Assembly (NCBI GenBank): GCA_039680605.1
Contig: JBDKTA010000025.1
Coordinates: forward strand, 124,001-188,000
Direction of reading: 5' to 3'
Origin: Planctomycetaceae bacterium
GTDB lineage: Bacteria > Planctomycetota > Phycisphaerae > SM23-33
Length of the DNA: 64,000 bases
The position numbers and the translations under genes are program-made. This document shows, piece by piece, positions 7,623 to 16,230 of the stretch. Every line of letters begins with the position of its first letter. Positions within the stretch are counted from its first letter, which is position 1. The notes below the pieces were generated by a model. It saw only the letters and a list, made by a program, of their open reading frames with translations, ran no database searches and was not told where the DNA came from.

Positions 7623-8780
7623 GTGGCGAGAAAAAAGGATGTTGAAGCGCTCTTTGAGGTAATTACCAAGAGCAAGAGCGGCGGCAAAGACATGCCGGGT
7701 CTGACCATCCCCGAGTGGATGCGCAAACCCGTCTCGCCGGAGGCGCAGCCGCAGGACTCGACGCCGCCGATCAGCGACGACCTGTCCGACGACAGCGACC
7801 TTCCGCCGCTGGAGCTGCCTCCCCCGCGGAAGACAGCGGTGGCGCCCGCAGTGCCCGCGGCACCGGCCAAACCGGCGACGGTCAATCCGCCGGCCAAGCC
7901 CGCAGCGGCTGAGCCCCCGGCGGCAGTGCGAGCGACGGTGACCGAGCCGATACTGCCGGCACGAAAATCGGATGCAGCGTCGGCGGTCGATACGGCCCCG
8001 ACGGCGCCGGCGGTTGTCGCCCCGCCCTCGCGGCCGGCGCCACGGCGCCCGTTGCGGATGCCTCAGATGTCGCCGCCGGGCAGCGGTCAGGGCGTGGGCT
8101 TTCCGGCACAGTCGCTGCTGGCGTCGCTCAAGCCGGTGGTGAAGATCGAGAACCGGCAGTTGTCGCTGGTGTTTACGCCGGCCAGTATGGCGGTGATGGC
8201 GGGCGCTGCGATGCTGCTGCTGATCGCGATGTTTGTGGTGGGATGGTTCTCTCGCCCTGCCCGGCCGGCCGAGTTATCGCCGGCCCAGGTGCGGGCGATC
8301 CTGGAAAAGGTCCGCCCGCAGTTGGAAGGCCAGGGCGTCAACTGGGAACAGATGCTGGCTATGTTGCCGGGCCAGCCGACCGGTCCGGCGCCGCAGCCGC
8401 AGCAGCAACAACAGCAGCAGCAGCAAGATCGCCAGGCCGTACCGCCGACGCGGACGGTGGGCAAGAGCTACATGATTATTCAGGGCCTGGGCGGCAAGAG
8501 CACTGAGGACCTGCGGGAAGCCTGGCGCATCCAGAAGTTCTGCAGCGAGGGCGAGTTTCCCGCCACGGTCAGCCTGCTTCAGGGACAATACGTGATCTAC
8601 TCGCTGACGGGCTTCGACACGCCTGACGAGGCGGCAGCGAAAGAGTACGCAGAGAAAATCAGAGTGCTGGGTCAGAAATACAAGACGCAGACCCAGGGAC
8701 GCGAGTTCAAACAAACCGACCCGCAGGGGCGCTGGCCGTGGTTCCTGAAGTATTCCGGACCCGGGCCCGCTGCGGGATAG
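7623..8780 (+). CDS. single-pass membrane protein with Pro/Ala linker, poly-Gln and C-terminal SPOR-like domain
   Basis: A 385-residue protein with three parts: a cytoplasmic N-terminus (ARKKDVEALFEVITKSKSG), a long Pro/Ala-rich disordered linker (about residues 55-165), one membrane segment at about 186-210 (MAVMAGAAMLLLIAMFVVGW), then an outer part containing a run of nine Gln at about 260-270. The last 110 residues (SYMIIQGLGG and QYVIYSLTGFDTPDEAAAK) resemble an SPOR-like fold that binds denuded peptidoglycan; this is weak, pattern-level evidence. GTG 7623 is preferred to ATG 7605 because AAGGA (7611-7615) is 7 nt upstream of it, whereas 7605 has no ribosome site. A role at the cell envelope is inferred from topology. 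Confidence 0.72.
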   Translation: MARKKDVEALFEVITKSKSGGKDMPGLTIPEWMRKPVSPEAQPQDSTPPISDDLSDDSDLPPLELPPPRKTAVAPAVPAAPAKPATVNPPAKPAAAEPPAAVRATVTEPILPARKSDAASAVDTAPTAPAVVAPPSRPAPRRPLRMPQMSPPGSGQGVGFPAQSLLASLKPVVKIENRQLSLVFTPASMAVMAGAAMLLLIAMFVVGWFSRPARPAELSPAQVRAILEKVRPQLEGQGVNWEQMLAMLPGQPTGPAPQPQQQQQQQQQDRQAVPPTRTVGKSYMIIQGLGGKSTEDLREAWRIQKFCSEGEFPATVSLLQGQYVIYSLTGFDTPDEAAAKEYAEKIRVLGQKYKTQTQGREFKQTDPQGRWPWFLKYSGPGPAAG

Positions 8781-8804
8781 ACGACCAGGTGGAGTAATTC
8801 AATC

Positions 8805-9086
8805 ATGACGTTGGATCGTACACTCAAGAGCGGCGCCGGACTTCACAGAGCCCGAAGCGTCCTGACCCGTGCCGAACGCATCGCCAAGCTGACGGAAGAG
8901 GGCAAGTTCGACCCCGCCGCCAACAGCCCCCTGGCCCTGCCCAAGGTGCGCGTGCGCACCTCCAAGGCCGGCACCAAGAGCAAGAAGGCCGCGGAAGAAA
9001 CCCCCGCCGAGGGCGCGCCCGCTGAAGGCGCCGCCGCGGCCGCTGCCCCCGCCGCAAAGGAAAAGGGCGGCAAGGGCAAGGACTAG
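8805..9086 (+). CDS. small basic protein of the PVC group (TIGR04137-like)
   Basis: A 93-residue Lys/Arg-rich protein. The N-terminal block (SGAGLHRARSVLTRAERI, then LTEEGKF and LALPKVRVR) matches my memory of the TIGR04137 small basic protein conserved in Chlamydiae, Verrucomicrobia and Planctomycetes, which is thought to be ribosome- or RNA-associated. Here it carries an extra Ala/Glu/Lys-rich low-complexity tail (residues about 60-93). GGTGGAG lies 10 nt before the ATG. It begins 24 bp after the previous stop and could share its transcript. The family match supports placing the organism in the PVC superphylum. Confidence 0.82.
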   Translation: MTLDRTLKSGAGLHRARSVLTRAERIAKLTEEGKFDPAANSPLALPKVRVRTSKAGTKSKKAAEETPAEGAPAEGAAAAAAPAAKEKGGKGKD

Positions 9087-9290
9087 TCCTTACCGCGGTG
9101 GCACAGGCTTTCGGACCTGTGAAAGTCACGGCCCCCCTGCAGAGGGTGTTATGCCCGGTGCCGTGGCGGCCGGCTGCAAGCCGGCAGCCACGATCCCCGA
9201 CGCAGGTGCAGTCGTGGCTGTCGGTCCTTTGGCCTCCCGCCACGGCACCAACCCAGTCACAGCCTGGAAAGGCTGTGCCACGATACGTCT
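9087..9290. repeat. cluster of dispersed hairpin words
   Basis: This gap holds at least three hairpins: a ggcacaggct/acctgtg word at 9101-9122; a strong stem with 3-nt loop at 9162-9192 (cgtggcggccggct-gca-agccggcagccacg order); and cacagcc-tggaaa-ggctgtg at 9257-9277. Similar words recur at 18570-18700 and 31657-31721. No ORF is credible in the gap. Confidence 0.7.
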
Positions 9291-10406
9291 ATGTTGCGCA
9301 AAAGCCATTCCATCGCCGATCGCATGCGGCTGCTCGATGCCTCGGGCATTCGAAAGGTCTTCGACCTGGCCGCGAAGATGAAAGACCCGATCAACCTCTC
9401 GATCGGTCAGCCGGATTTCGACGTGCCCGCGGCCGCCAAGGAACAAGCCATCGAGGCCATCCGCGCGGGCATGAACAAGTACACGCAGACGCAGGGCCTG
9501 GAGCAGCTTCGCGCGGTGATCGCCGACCAGTGCCGCACGGAGTTCGGATGGGACGCGAGCCACCCGTACCTGATCACCTCGGGTGTCTCGGGCGCGTTGA
9601 TGCTGGCGATGCTGTGTACCATCAATCCCGGCGATGAGGTGGTGCTGCTCGAACCGTACTTCGTGATGTACAGCCATCTGGTGAATCTCGCCGGCGGCGT
9701 GCCCGTTCCAGTCGACACGTATCCGGACTTCCGCCCCGACCCGGAGAAGATCGCCCGCGCCATCACCGACCGCACGCGCATGCTGATCGTCAACTCTCCG
9801 TCCAACCCCACCGGGTACGTCTGGAGCCGCGAGGAGCTCGATGCGGTGGCGGCGGTGGCAGCCAAACGCGACCTGCTGGTGATCTCGGACGAGATCTACA
9901 ACCTCTTCTGCTACGATCGCCCCTTCGTGTCGATGGCGTCGGTGTACGAGAACACGCTGCTGATGCGCGGGTTCTCCAAGAGCTACGCGATGACCGGCTG
10001 GCGCGTGGGTTGGTGCAGCGGCCCGGCGCCGATCATCGAGAAGATGACGATGCTTCAGCAGTACAGTTTCGTCTGCGCCCCGAGCATCGCGCAGGTGGCG
10101 TGCTGCCAGGCGCTCAACGAGGACATGTCCGCCCAGGCGGCGGCCTACAAGCGCAAGCGCGACATGGTGTACGACGCGCTGGGCCCTTCGATGGGCCTGG
10201 TCAAGCCCGGCGGAGCGTTCTACGCGTTCGTGCCCGCCCCCGGCGGAAACGCCACGGCGTTTGTGGAAAAGGCCATCGCCAACAACGTGCTGGTCATTCC
10301 GGGGAAGGTCTTCTCCTCGCGCGACACGCACTTCCGCCTTTCCTACGCTACCGGCGACGAGCAACTCGCTCGCGGGCTGGCGATCCTGGCGGACCAGGCC
10401 CGCTGA
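9291..10406 (+). CDS. PLP-dependent class I/II aminotransferase
   Basis: A 371-residue fold-type I aminotransferase of the aspartate/aromatic group. Visible motifs in order: INLSIGQPDFDVP near residue 36, NSPSNPTGYV (substrate carboxylate/PLP phosphate region), SDEIYNLFCYD, and the PLP lysine block GFSKSYAMTGWRVGW, in which the Lys forms the internal aldimine. The end, FRLSYATGDEQLARGL, carries the carboxylate-binding Arg region. It transfers amino groups between an amino acid and a 2-oxo acid; the specific amino acid is not decided by these motifs. ATG 9291 has no good ribosome site, only a GATACGT box just upstream. It converges on the flippase gene with a 24-bp gap. Confidence 0.95.
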   Translation: MLRKSHSIADRMRLLDASGIRKVFDLAAKMKDPINLSIGQPDFDVPAAAKEQAIEAIRAGMNKYTQTQGLEQLRAVIADQCRTEFGWDASHPYLITSGVSGALMLAMLCTINPGDEVVLLEPYFVMYSHLVNLAGGVPVPVDTYPDFRPDPEKIARAITDRTRMLIVNSPSNPTGYVWSREELDAVAAVAAKRDLLVISDEIYNLFCYDRPFVSMASVYENTLLMRGFSKSYAMTGWRVGWCSGPAPIIEKMTMLQQYSFVCAPSIAQVACCQALNEDMSAQAAAYKRKRDMVYDALGPSMGLVKPGGAFYAFVPAPGGNATAFVEKAIANNVLVIPGKVFSSRDTHFRLSYATGDEQLARGLAILADQAR

Positions 10407-10430
10407 CGCGACCCGGCGGCAGGTCAATCG

Positions 10431-11534
10431 TCAAGCCTGGGCGGGGGTGTCTTCCAGACCCAGTTCCGCCTCGATGGCGTCGGCCTTGGGCACCCTCGTG
10501 CCCTGGAGGGCGAAGAGGATTCCCGGCAGCGACCAGACGAGCTGCACCGCCCGCGTCATCAGCGCCAACGCCATCACCATGCGGTTATTGGCCAAAGCCA
10601 GCATCCGCCCGGCGACATCCGCTGCCGGTATCTTCTTGAGACTCTGTCCCAGGAACATCACGTACGCGTTTTCGATGATCCCGATCCCGCCGGGCGTCAG
10701 AGGCACCGCCCCCACCACGTACACCAGCGGCACATACAGGAAGTAGTCGTACCACGTCAGCCTGTGGATGTGCAGCGAAACGCCGATCACCCAGATCGAC
10801 CCGATCCAGAACATCTGGGAAATGAACGTCACCACCGTGGCCCAGAAAACCCCCAGCAGGTGCCGGCCAAGACGCTGCGCCCCTTCACCGGCGGCTGCAA
10901 AGTGATGCGCGTAAGACAGGCGGCCGTAGATCTTCTCCAGGTGGAACAGCCTGCGGAAAGAACCGCTGAGGATGAACGCGCAGACGAACACCAGACCGCA
11001 GACCAGCACGATCACGACGACGATAGCGTCGTGGATGTCGCGCCATGCGCCAAGCCCGGCCCAGAGGTACGCCACGACCATAACGGCAGCCAGAACCACC
11101 ATCGCTCCCAGGCCCAGCACGCGGTCGACGAACACCGATACGACGACCCGCGCCTTGTGGGAAGTATGCTTGGCCAGGTAGTACGCCTTGACCAGGTCGC
11201 CCCCGACAGAACCAGGAATCACGTTATTGAAGAACTGTCCCAGAAACGTCAGGCGGATCAGTTCGCCCAGGCCGACGCGAATCTCCTGTATGTTCAGCAG
11301 GATCTGGATGCGATACGCGCAGATGGTGGTCCCGATCACGTTGGCCAGCGCCCCCAGGCCCAGCAGCAGCCAGTCCGAACCCAGCACGTACTGCCAGATC
11401 TCGGCCAGCACGTCCAGCAACCCCTTGTCAGGCTCAGCGGGCGACTTCAAGCCCCGCAGCGCCCAGGCCATCAGCGCACAGGCAAGGACGCACTTGCCGG
11501 CGATCAGCAACATCTTGCGATTGGATTTCTTCAT
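10431..11534 (-). CDS. YbhN/UPF0104 family flippase-like membrane protein
   Basis: A 367-residue polytopic inner-membrane protein of the lysylphosphatidylglycerol-synthase transmembrane (LPG_synthase_TM, TIGR00374) family. The diagnostic segment QFFNNVIPGSVGGDLVKAYY is at about residue 100, with the conserved TPGGIGIIENAYV near 285. About eight hydrophobic segments are visible. Members move or shield lipids and isoprenoid-linked sugars; many sit with glycan biosynthesis genes, but this copy stands alone. The start ATG at 11534 (MKKSNRKMLLIAGK) fits a positive-inside first segment; the much longer open frame upstream overlaps the divergent kinase gene and is discarded. A 162-bp divergent region separates it from the kinase. 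Confidence 0.9.
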   Translation of the reverse strand: MKKSNRKMLLIAGKCVLACALMAWALRGLKSPAEPDKGLLDVLAEIWQYVLGSDWLLLGLGALANVIGTTICAYRIQILLNIQEIRVGLGELIRLTFLGQFFNNVIPGSVGGDLVKAYYLAKHTSHKARVVVSVFVDRVLGLGAMVVLAAVMVVAYLWAGLGAWRDIHDAIVVVIVLVCGLVFVCAFILSGSFRRLFHLEKIYGRLSYAHHFAAAGEGAQRLGRHLLGVFWATVVTFISQMFWIGSIWVIGVSLHIHRLTWYDYFLYVPLVYVVGAVPLTPGGIGIIENAYVMFLGQSLKKIPAADVAGRMLALANNRMVMALALMTRAVQLVWSLPGILFALQGTRVPKADAIEAELGLEDTPAQA

Positions 11535-11696
11535 GAGGTCCCGGTGGCGCCAAGGGCTTGCACACAGAAATACAAGGATACCATTGCCTGTACGGCAATA
11601 ACAACTGGCGGGCGATTTTCCACTCGCCGATGTATCGCAGGGCGGATAAAATGCCGATCTCTCTACAGAAGGTTTATCCCTCCCTGAATACGATTT

Positions 11697-12566
11697 ATGG
11701 CGCCGTCCCAAACAGTCGATGTGCCCGGCTACCAGGTTCTGAACTGCCTGGGGCGCGGGGCTGGCAGCTCGATCTGGCAGATCCGCGACTGCCGGAGCGA
11801 CGCTCTTTATGCGCTCAAGCGCGTGCTGCGGCGCCCGGACGTGCCCGGCGACCGCGTGCTCATGCTGGCGATAAACGAAGCCCACGTCGGAATGCAGATG
11901 GACCATCGCGTCATCCGCCACATCTACCAGGTGCGACGCATCCGCCAGTGGATGCGCCTGCAGGAAGTACAGTTGATCATGGAACTCTGCCAGGGACAGT
12001 CGCTCCAGGAACGCCTGCCCCGTTCGCTGCCTGAAACGGTGGCGGTTTTTTCTTCCGTCGCCTCCGGCCTGGCCCACATGCATGCACGCGGCTACGTCCA
12101 CGCCGACATCAAGCCTAACAACATCCTGATGGCCGCCGACGGTACGGTCAAGGTCATCGACCTCGGTCAGAGCTGCCCCATCGGTACCGTCAAGGACCGC
12201 ATCCAGGGCACGCCTGATTTCATCGCCCCCGAGCAGGTACACCGCCGCCCGCTGGACTCCCGGACCGACATCTTCAACTTCGGCGCCAGCCTCTACTGGA
12301 CCCTCGCCGGACGCCCGATCTCCACCGCCATGCCGCCGCGCGGGTCCGTCACGTTGCGATCCGAGGCGGTCACCGTTCCCATCAGCCAGTACAGCCCCGG
12401 CGTTCCGGCGGCGCTGGACAAGCTCGTCGCCGAATGCATCGAGCTCTATCCCGACAACCGCCCATCGAGCATTCTGGAAGTCGCCTCGCGACTGAGCCTG
12501 ATCGCCGCGTCGCTGGCGCCGCGCACCGCGTCCGAGCCTTCGCCCGACGACACCGTCTTCGACTAG
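11697..12566 (+). CDS. serine/threonine protein kinase (Hanks type), soluble
   Basis: A 289-residue single-domain kinase with no membrane segment or sensor domain. Kinase motifs: Gly-rich loop GRGAGSS (19-25), ATP lysine K41 in ALKRV, candidate C-helix Glu61, catalytic loop HADIKPNN (135-142, Asp137, Lys139, Asn142), metal motif DLG (155-157) in place of DFG, and GTPDFIAPEQ (171-180) in the activation/P+1 segment. HAD in place of HRD removes the Arg that normally contacts a phosphorylated activation loop, so activity may not need loop phosphorylation (inference). The last 20 residues are acidic and disordered. It is followed, after a repeat element, by a PPP-like phosphoesterase, a possible partner by position only. 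Confidence 0.9.
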   Translation: MAPSQTVDVPGYQVLNCLGRGAGSSIWQIRDCRSDALYALKRVLRRPDVPGDRVLMLAINEAHVGMQMDHRVIRHIYQVRRIRQWMRLQEVQLIMELCQGQSLQERLPRSLPETVAVFSSVASGLAHMHARGYVHADIKPNNILMAADGTVKVIDLGQSCPIGTVKDRIQGTPDFIAPEQVHRRPLDSRTDIFNFGASLYWTLAGRPISTAMPPRGSVTLRSEAVTVPISQYSPGVPAALDKLVAECIELYPDNRPSSILEVASRLSLIAASLAPRTASEPSPDDTVFD

Positions 12567-12574
12567 CTCGGATG

Positions 12575-12752
12575 TTCACCGCGGAGGACGCAGAGGCCGC
12601 AGAGGTGTTATTAAGAAAACAAACCGTGCAGCAGATCATGGAGAACCTCCTCTTGGACAAACTGTTTTTCAGATCCCCGAAAGCTGCCCCGTTAGTTAGC
12701 TTTTGTTTTAGACTCTTTTCTTCTCCGCGATCTCTGCGTTCTCTGCGGTTAG
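12575..12752. repeat. ccgcgga/ctctgcgg inverted-repeat element
   Basis: The left arm starts ttcaccgcggaggacgcag (12575-12593) and the right arm ends tctgcgttctctgcggtta (12733-12751), pairing over about 18 bp with mismatches. The interior is AT-richer (aagaaaacaaacc; cttttgttttagactc) and contains no gene. It is the same class as the elements at 21435 and 29877. Confidence 0.75.
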
Positions 12753-12772
12753 CGCTGGATTAGGACCCCCCC

Positions 12773-13615
12773 GTGCCCAGCCCCGTCGCCGACATCTTTG
12801 CCGCCGTCGCCGCCGCCAATCGCGGCGACGCTCGGCGTCGCGGAAACGTCGTACACGTCGAAAGCGGCCGAACGCTCATCGTCGCCGGCGACATCCACGG
12901 CAACCGCGCCAATCTCGACCGCATTCTGCGCTACGCCGCCCTGCGAGACCAACCGCAGCGCGTGCTGGTGCTGCAGGAGCTCATTCACGGACCCGCCGAC
13001 GAAAAGACCGGCTGCGACCGCAGCATCGAACTGCTGATGCGCGTCGCTCGCCTCCAGGTGGAGCTGCCCGGGCGCATCATCTGCCTGATGGGCAACCACG
13101 ACCTGACGCAGGCCAGCGGCGCCGAGATCCTCAAGGACGGGCGCGGCGTCTGCCGCGAGTTTACGGCCGGCATCGCCGCGGCCTTCGGCGACGACGCCCC
13201 GAGCGTCACCGGGGCGGTCAACGACCTGCTGCTGTCGTGCCCGCTGGCCATTGCGACCCCCGGCGGCGTGATGATCAGCCATTCGCTGCCCACACCCGGC
13301 GCCGAGGCGGCCGCCGATGTGCTCGACCGCGACTTGACCGCGCAGGACTTCGCCCGCGGCGGCGCGGTCTACCAATGGCTCTGGGGGCGCCGCCAGAACC
13401 GCTCGCAGATCGACCAACTCGCCGCCAAACTGAACGTCAACTTCTTCGTCCTGGGACACCGCCACATGGAAGGCGGCTTCGAACTGTTCGATCCGCAAGC
13501 CGTCGCCCTCTCCAGCGACAGCCAGTTCGGCTGCGTGATGGAGTTTTCGTCGGATGAGATGCTGACAGCCGACGCCGCCCAGGAATGCCTCAAGCCGATC
13601 ACTCTTCTGGGATAG
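12773..13615 (+). CDS. calcineurin-like metallophosphoesterase (PPP-like)
   Basis: A 280-residue soluble phosphoesterase. Metal-site motifs: GDIHGN (about 40-45), GNHDLT (about 104), ISHSLP (about 165) and GHRHMEGG (about 228). The second motif, normally GDxxDRG in protein phosphatases, is replaced by VLQELIHG, so the usual bridging Asp is missing and Glu or another residue must serve, or activity is altered. The downstream part contains WGRRQNRSQ. Substrate unknown; antagonism of the neighbouring kinase is only suggested by position. The GTG start follows TTAGGA, a weak ribosome site. YhbY begins 8 bp downstream, so the two are probably cotranscribed. Confidence 0.88.
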   Translation: MPSPVADIFAAVAAANRGDARRRGNVVHVESGRTLIVAGDIHGNRANLDRILRYAALRDQPQRVLVLQELIHGPADEKTGCDRSIELLMRVARLQVELPGRIICLMGNHDLTQASGAEILKDGRGVCREFTAGIAAAFGDDAPSVTGAVNDLLLSCPLAIATPGGVMISHSLPTPGAEAAADVLDRDLTAQDFARGGAVYQWLWGRRQNRSQIDQLAAKLNVNFFVLGHRHMEGGFELFDPQAVALSSDSQFGCVMEFSSDEMLTADAAQECLKPITLLG

Positions 13616-13623
13616 GATACGCC

Positions 13624-13905
13624 GTGGATGAACTTTCGGGAAAACTCAAACGCCACCTGCGCAACCAAGGCCGCTCGCTTACATCGCTGGCGACCATCGG
13701 CAAGTCGGGCCTGACCGACGCGGTCGCGGCGAACCTGCGCGGGCTTCTGGACACGCACGAGCTGATCAAGGTGCGCCTGCCCGCCTTGCCGCCGGCAGAG
13801 CGGACCGAACTGGCCCGCCAGGCCGCCCAGGCCGCCGACGCCCACTGCATCGCCGTCGTCGGACACACCGTCCTGCTCTACAAGCCCCGTCAGGCCGACC
13901 CGTAG
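13624..13905 (+). CDS. yhbY: YhbY/CRS1-type RNA-binding protein
   Basis: A 93-residue CRM-domain protein, the usual size for bacterial YhbY, which associates with pre-50S ribosomal subunits. The domain markers are LATIGKSGLTDAV (the GxxG loop region), LIKVRL in the central strand, and CIAVVGHTVLLYK at the end. GTG 13624 is selected because AGGA (13614-13617) is 6 nt upstream and the protein then begins at the first CRM helix; the longer frame from 13585 overlaps the phosphoesterase end. It lies 8 bp after that gene. Confidence 0.92.
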   Translation: MDELSGKLKRHLRNQGRSLTSLATIGKSGLTDAVAANLRGLLDTHELIKVRLPALPPAERTELARQAAQAADAHCIAVVGHTVLLYKPRQADP

Positions 13906-14027
13906 CACGGGCATCTTCCCCGCCTCAGCACACACCCATGGCGACCTGCCTGCCGGCAGGCAGGCCCGCTGAACAACGCGTGCCGCCATGCCCGGAACGC
14001 ATCCGTCGTTGGCGATTGGATTTTCTC

Positions 14028-14055
14028 TTGCCAAGCGTTCGACCGGCAGTATCAT
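14028..14055 (+). promoter_or_regulatory. promoter TTGCCA-16-TATCAT
   Basis: The -35 TTGCCA (14028-14033) and -10 TATCAT (14050-14055) match 5/6 consensus bases each with a 16-bp spacer. It serves the exported protein gene starting at 14123. Just upstream, 13906-14000 holds gcctgccggcaggcaggc-type hairpin words and no gene. Confidence 0.6.
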
Positions 14056-14122
14056 GACCGTGTGCTAAACCGCTGATCGTTCACTCACCCAATTCGTTTC
14101 CGGGTCTGAAAGGAAGATTGCC

Positions 14123-15199
14123 ATGGCAGCTTCGCGACAGATGTTCCGTATTTCCTGCGTCATGTTGGTCGGCCTCTTGTGTCTGAGCGTGACCGCCCCG
14201 GCATGGGGACAGTTCGGCGACGCGCTCAAGATCGCCGAGAAACTCCGCAAGGAGAAACAGGAAAGGGAACGCAAAGAAAAGGAAAAGAAGGAACAGGCCC
14301 AACCGGCCGACTCGGGCAGCAAGACCGACGCCCCGGCCGGCGCACGCCCCGCCTTAGGAGGCAAGATCGTGTTCTCGGCCTCGCCGATCGACCCGGCCAA
14401 GCCGGAGAATCTGGTCAGCGAGTTCAAGGCCGGCGATTCCATCTACGCCCTGGTGCAGACGGATAAGACGTGGCGCGACCTGCTGGGCAAGGGCAATGAA
14501 GACGTCAAGGAGATCCAGGTGCCGCTGGACATGATCATCGACGGCAAGACCGTCGATTTTCAGTACATCACCATCAAGAACGCCCAGGCCATTGACAGCA
14601 AGTTGCTGGTGCTGGAGATTGCGCCGGACCCGGCGAAGATGACGTCCTACAAGGACGAAGGATTCGCGTATGGCGAGGGTAAGGGCCGACGCAAAATCGG
14701 GCCCGACCAGTACACGTACAACCTTGGCAGACTCTCGCCGGGCAAGCACACCATCAAGTTCCAGGTTCGCAGCTACGGCGACATTTTCTCCGCCGGCGAG
14801 TTCACCATCGAAGGCGACGACTACAAGCCCTACGCCGCCCTGCGCGAGAAGATCCTGCAGGAGATGCTCAACGTCGGCGGCATGCCCAAGGCCCAGAAAA
14901 CCGACGCGGCCATGGAAGCCCAGATGATGAAACTGCTGCTCAACGCCGGATGGAAGAATATCCGCCGCCTGGTCATCGTCGACAAGGATTGGTGGCTCGA
15001 CCGCCACAGCGGCGGAAACTCGGCAATCATCGGCCGCCACATCGCCGCGGCCGTGGCCGCCAAAGATGCTGACGGCAGCTTCTTCTGGTCGAACGTGACC
15101 TTCCAGCAGAACCGCCTGATCGACGGCTCGTATGGCGTCCTGGAAATCTCGAACACCGGCGTCAAGCGACCCATCAAGGAAGAGAACATCAACAAATAA
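14123..15199 (+). CDS. exported hypothetical protein with charged coiled-coil N-terminus
   Basis: A 358-residue protein with a clear signal peptide (FRISCVMLVGLLCLSVTAPAWG, cleavage near residue 30). It is followed by a highly charged Lys/Glu coiled-coil stretch (about 33-60, LRKEKQERERKEKEKKEQ), a Pro/Ala linker, then a beta-rich domain (about 80-235) with repeated strand patterns ending GRLSPGKHTIKFQVRSYG, and a C-terminal alpha/beta domain containing NIRRLVIVDKDWWLDRHSGG. I recognise no family. It has its own promoter (14028-14055) and a strong AAAGGAAG ribosome site 7 nt before the ATG. It converges on the trpC-TPR operon with only 5 bp between stops. Confidence 0.75.
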   Translation: MAASRQMFRISCVMLVGLLCLSVTAPAWGQFGDALKIAEKLRKEKQERERKEKEKKEQAQPADSGSKTDAPAGARPALGGKIVFSASPIDPAKPENLVSEFKAGDSIYALVQTDKTWRDLLGKGNEDVKEIQVPLDMIIDGKTVDFQYITIKNAQAIDSKLLVLEIAPDPAKMTSYKDEGFAYGEGKGRRKIGPDQYTYNLGRLSPGKHTIKFQVRSYGDIFSAGEFTIEGDDYKPYAALREKILQEMLNVGGMPKAQKTDAAMEAQMMKLLLNAGWKNIRRLVIVDKDWWLDRHSGGNSAIIGRHIAAAVAAKDADGSFFWSNVTFQQNRLIDGSYGVLEISNTGVKRPIKEENINK

Positions 15200-15204
15200 G
15201 CGGA

Positions 15205-16230
15205 TCAGGTCCCCGGGGCCGACGCCGGGCCGAACCGCGCGGACTCGATGCTGCTCTTGAGCCGCTTTAGCGCCTCGTCGGCGGGCTGAAGCGCCACCGC
15301 CATGTCGATGTACTTCATCGCCTGGGCGTACCTGCCGGCGTCGTAGAAGCACCGTGCGGCCGCAGCGCTGGCCTGACCGGCCAGTTGTGCGAAATGGGTG
15401 GCCTCGGCGTAGGCTTCGCCGGCCTCCTGCTGGCGTTCCTGACGCTGGCGCACCTGGCCCATGAGCATCAGCAACTCGCCGCTGCGGCGGTGGCGCAGGG
15501 CCTGCGTCAGCGTTATCGCGCAGTCGTCGGTGCGTCCGGCGCCGAACTGGGCGGTGGCCAGCCGGATCGAGACCGCCGCGTCGTCGGGCGAAAGCGATGA
15601 CGCCTGCGCGAGGTAATCGGCGGCCTTGGGGTAGTCCTTCTTTTCCAGCGCCAGTTCGCCCAGACCGGCCAGGGTGCGGCCGTCTTTGACGCCGCCGTCG
15701 TACGCCCGGGCGAGGTACCCCCCCGCCGCCTCGCGCTGCCCGGCGGCAAGGAGATGCTCGCCGAATCGCGCCCAGATTTCGGCCCCGGCGCCCGGTCCGC
15801 CGCCTTCGTCGGCGGCCTTGCGAAAATACTCCATCGCCTTGGCGGGCTCATTGGCTTTGAGCAGGATCTGCCCCCTGAGCCACAGCCCGCCGGCGTCGCG
15901 GGGCGCCCGAGCGAGCAGCTCATCGAGGATCTTGTCTGCCGCGGCGGTCTGGCCCAGGGCCAGTTGCGATTCGGCCAGCAGCGGCCGGACCTGCGTGTCG
16001 TCGGGATTGGCGCGGACGTACGCGATCATCAGGTCGCGGGCGCCGGCGTAGCCTCCGGGCCTCATGAGGCCCCGGGCCTTGCCCAGCACGTCGTCGGCGA
16101 GGTTGCCGGCGGGGGCGGATTTGACCGGCGTGGGGTCTTTGCCTCGGCCGACGTAGACCGCCAGCGCGCCGATGGCGGCGGCCATCGCTATCAGCACCCA
16201 CGGCAGATATCGCGATCGCCGGGCGGGCAT
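15205..16230 (-). CDS. membrane-anchored TPR protein
   Basis: A 341-residue protein with an N-terminal membrane anchor (residues about 8-25, YLPWVLIAMAAAIGALAVYV) and then at least six TPR-like helical pairs, for example LLAESQLALGQTAAADKILD, AMEYFRKAADEGG, ELALEKKDYPKAADYLAQAS and CFYDAGRYAQAMKYIDMAVA. Such proteins usually scaffold complexes at the periplasmic face; the partner is unknown. Its ATG immediately follows the trpC stop (TGA then ATG with no gap), so it is translated from the trpC message. A link to tryptophan synthesis is not implied beyond co-transcription. Confidence 0.85.
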   Translation of the reverse strand: MPARRSRYLPWVLIAMAAAIGALAVYVGRGKDPTPVKSAPAGNLADDVLGKARGLMRPGGYAGARDLMIAYVRANPDDTQVRPLLAESQLALGQTAAADKILDELLARAPRDAGGLWLRGQILLKANEPAKAMEYFRKAADEGGGPGAGAEIWARFGEHLLAAGQREAAGGYLARAYDGGVKDGRTLAGLGELALEKKDYPKAADYLAQASSLSPDDAAVSIRLATAQFGAGRTDDCAITLTQALRHRRSGELLMLMGQVRQRQERQQEAGEAYAEATHFAQLAGQASAAAARCFYDAGRYAQAMKYIDMAVALQPADEALKRLKSSIESARFGPASAPGT

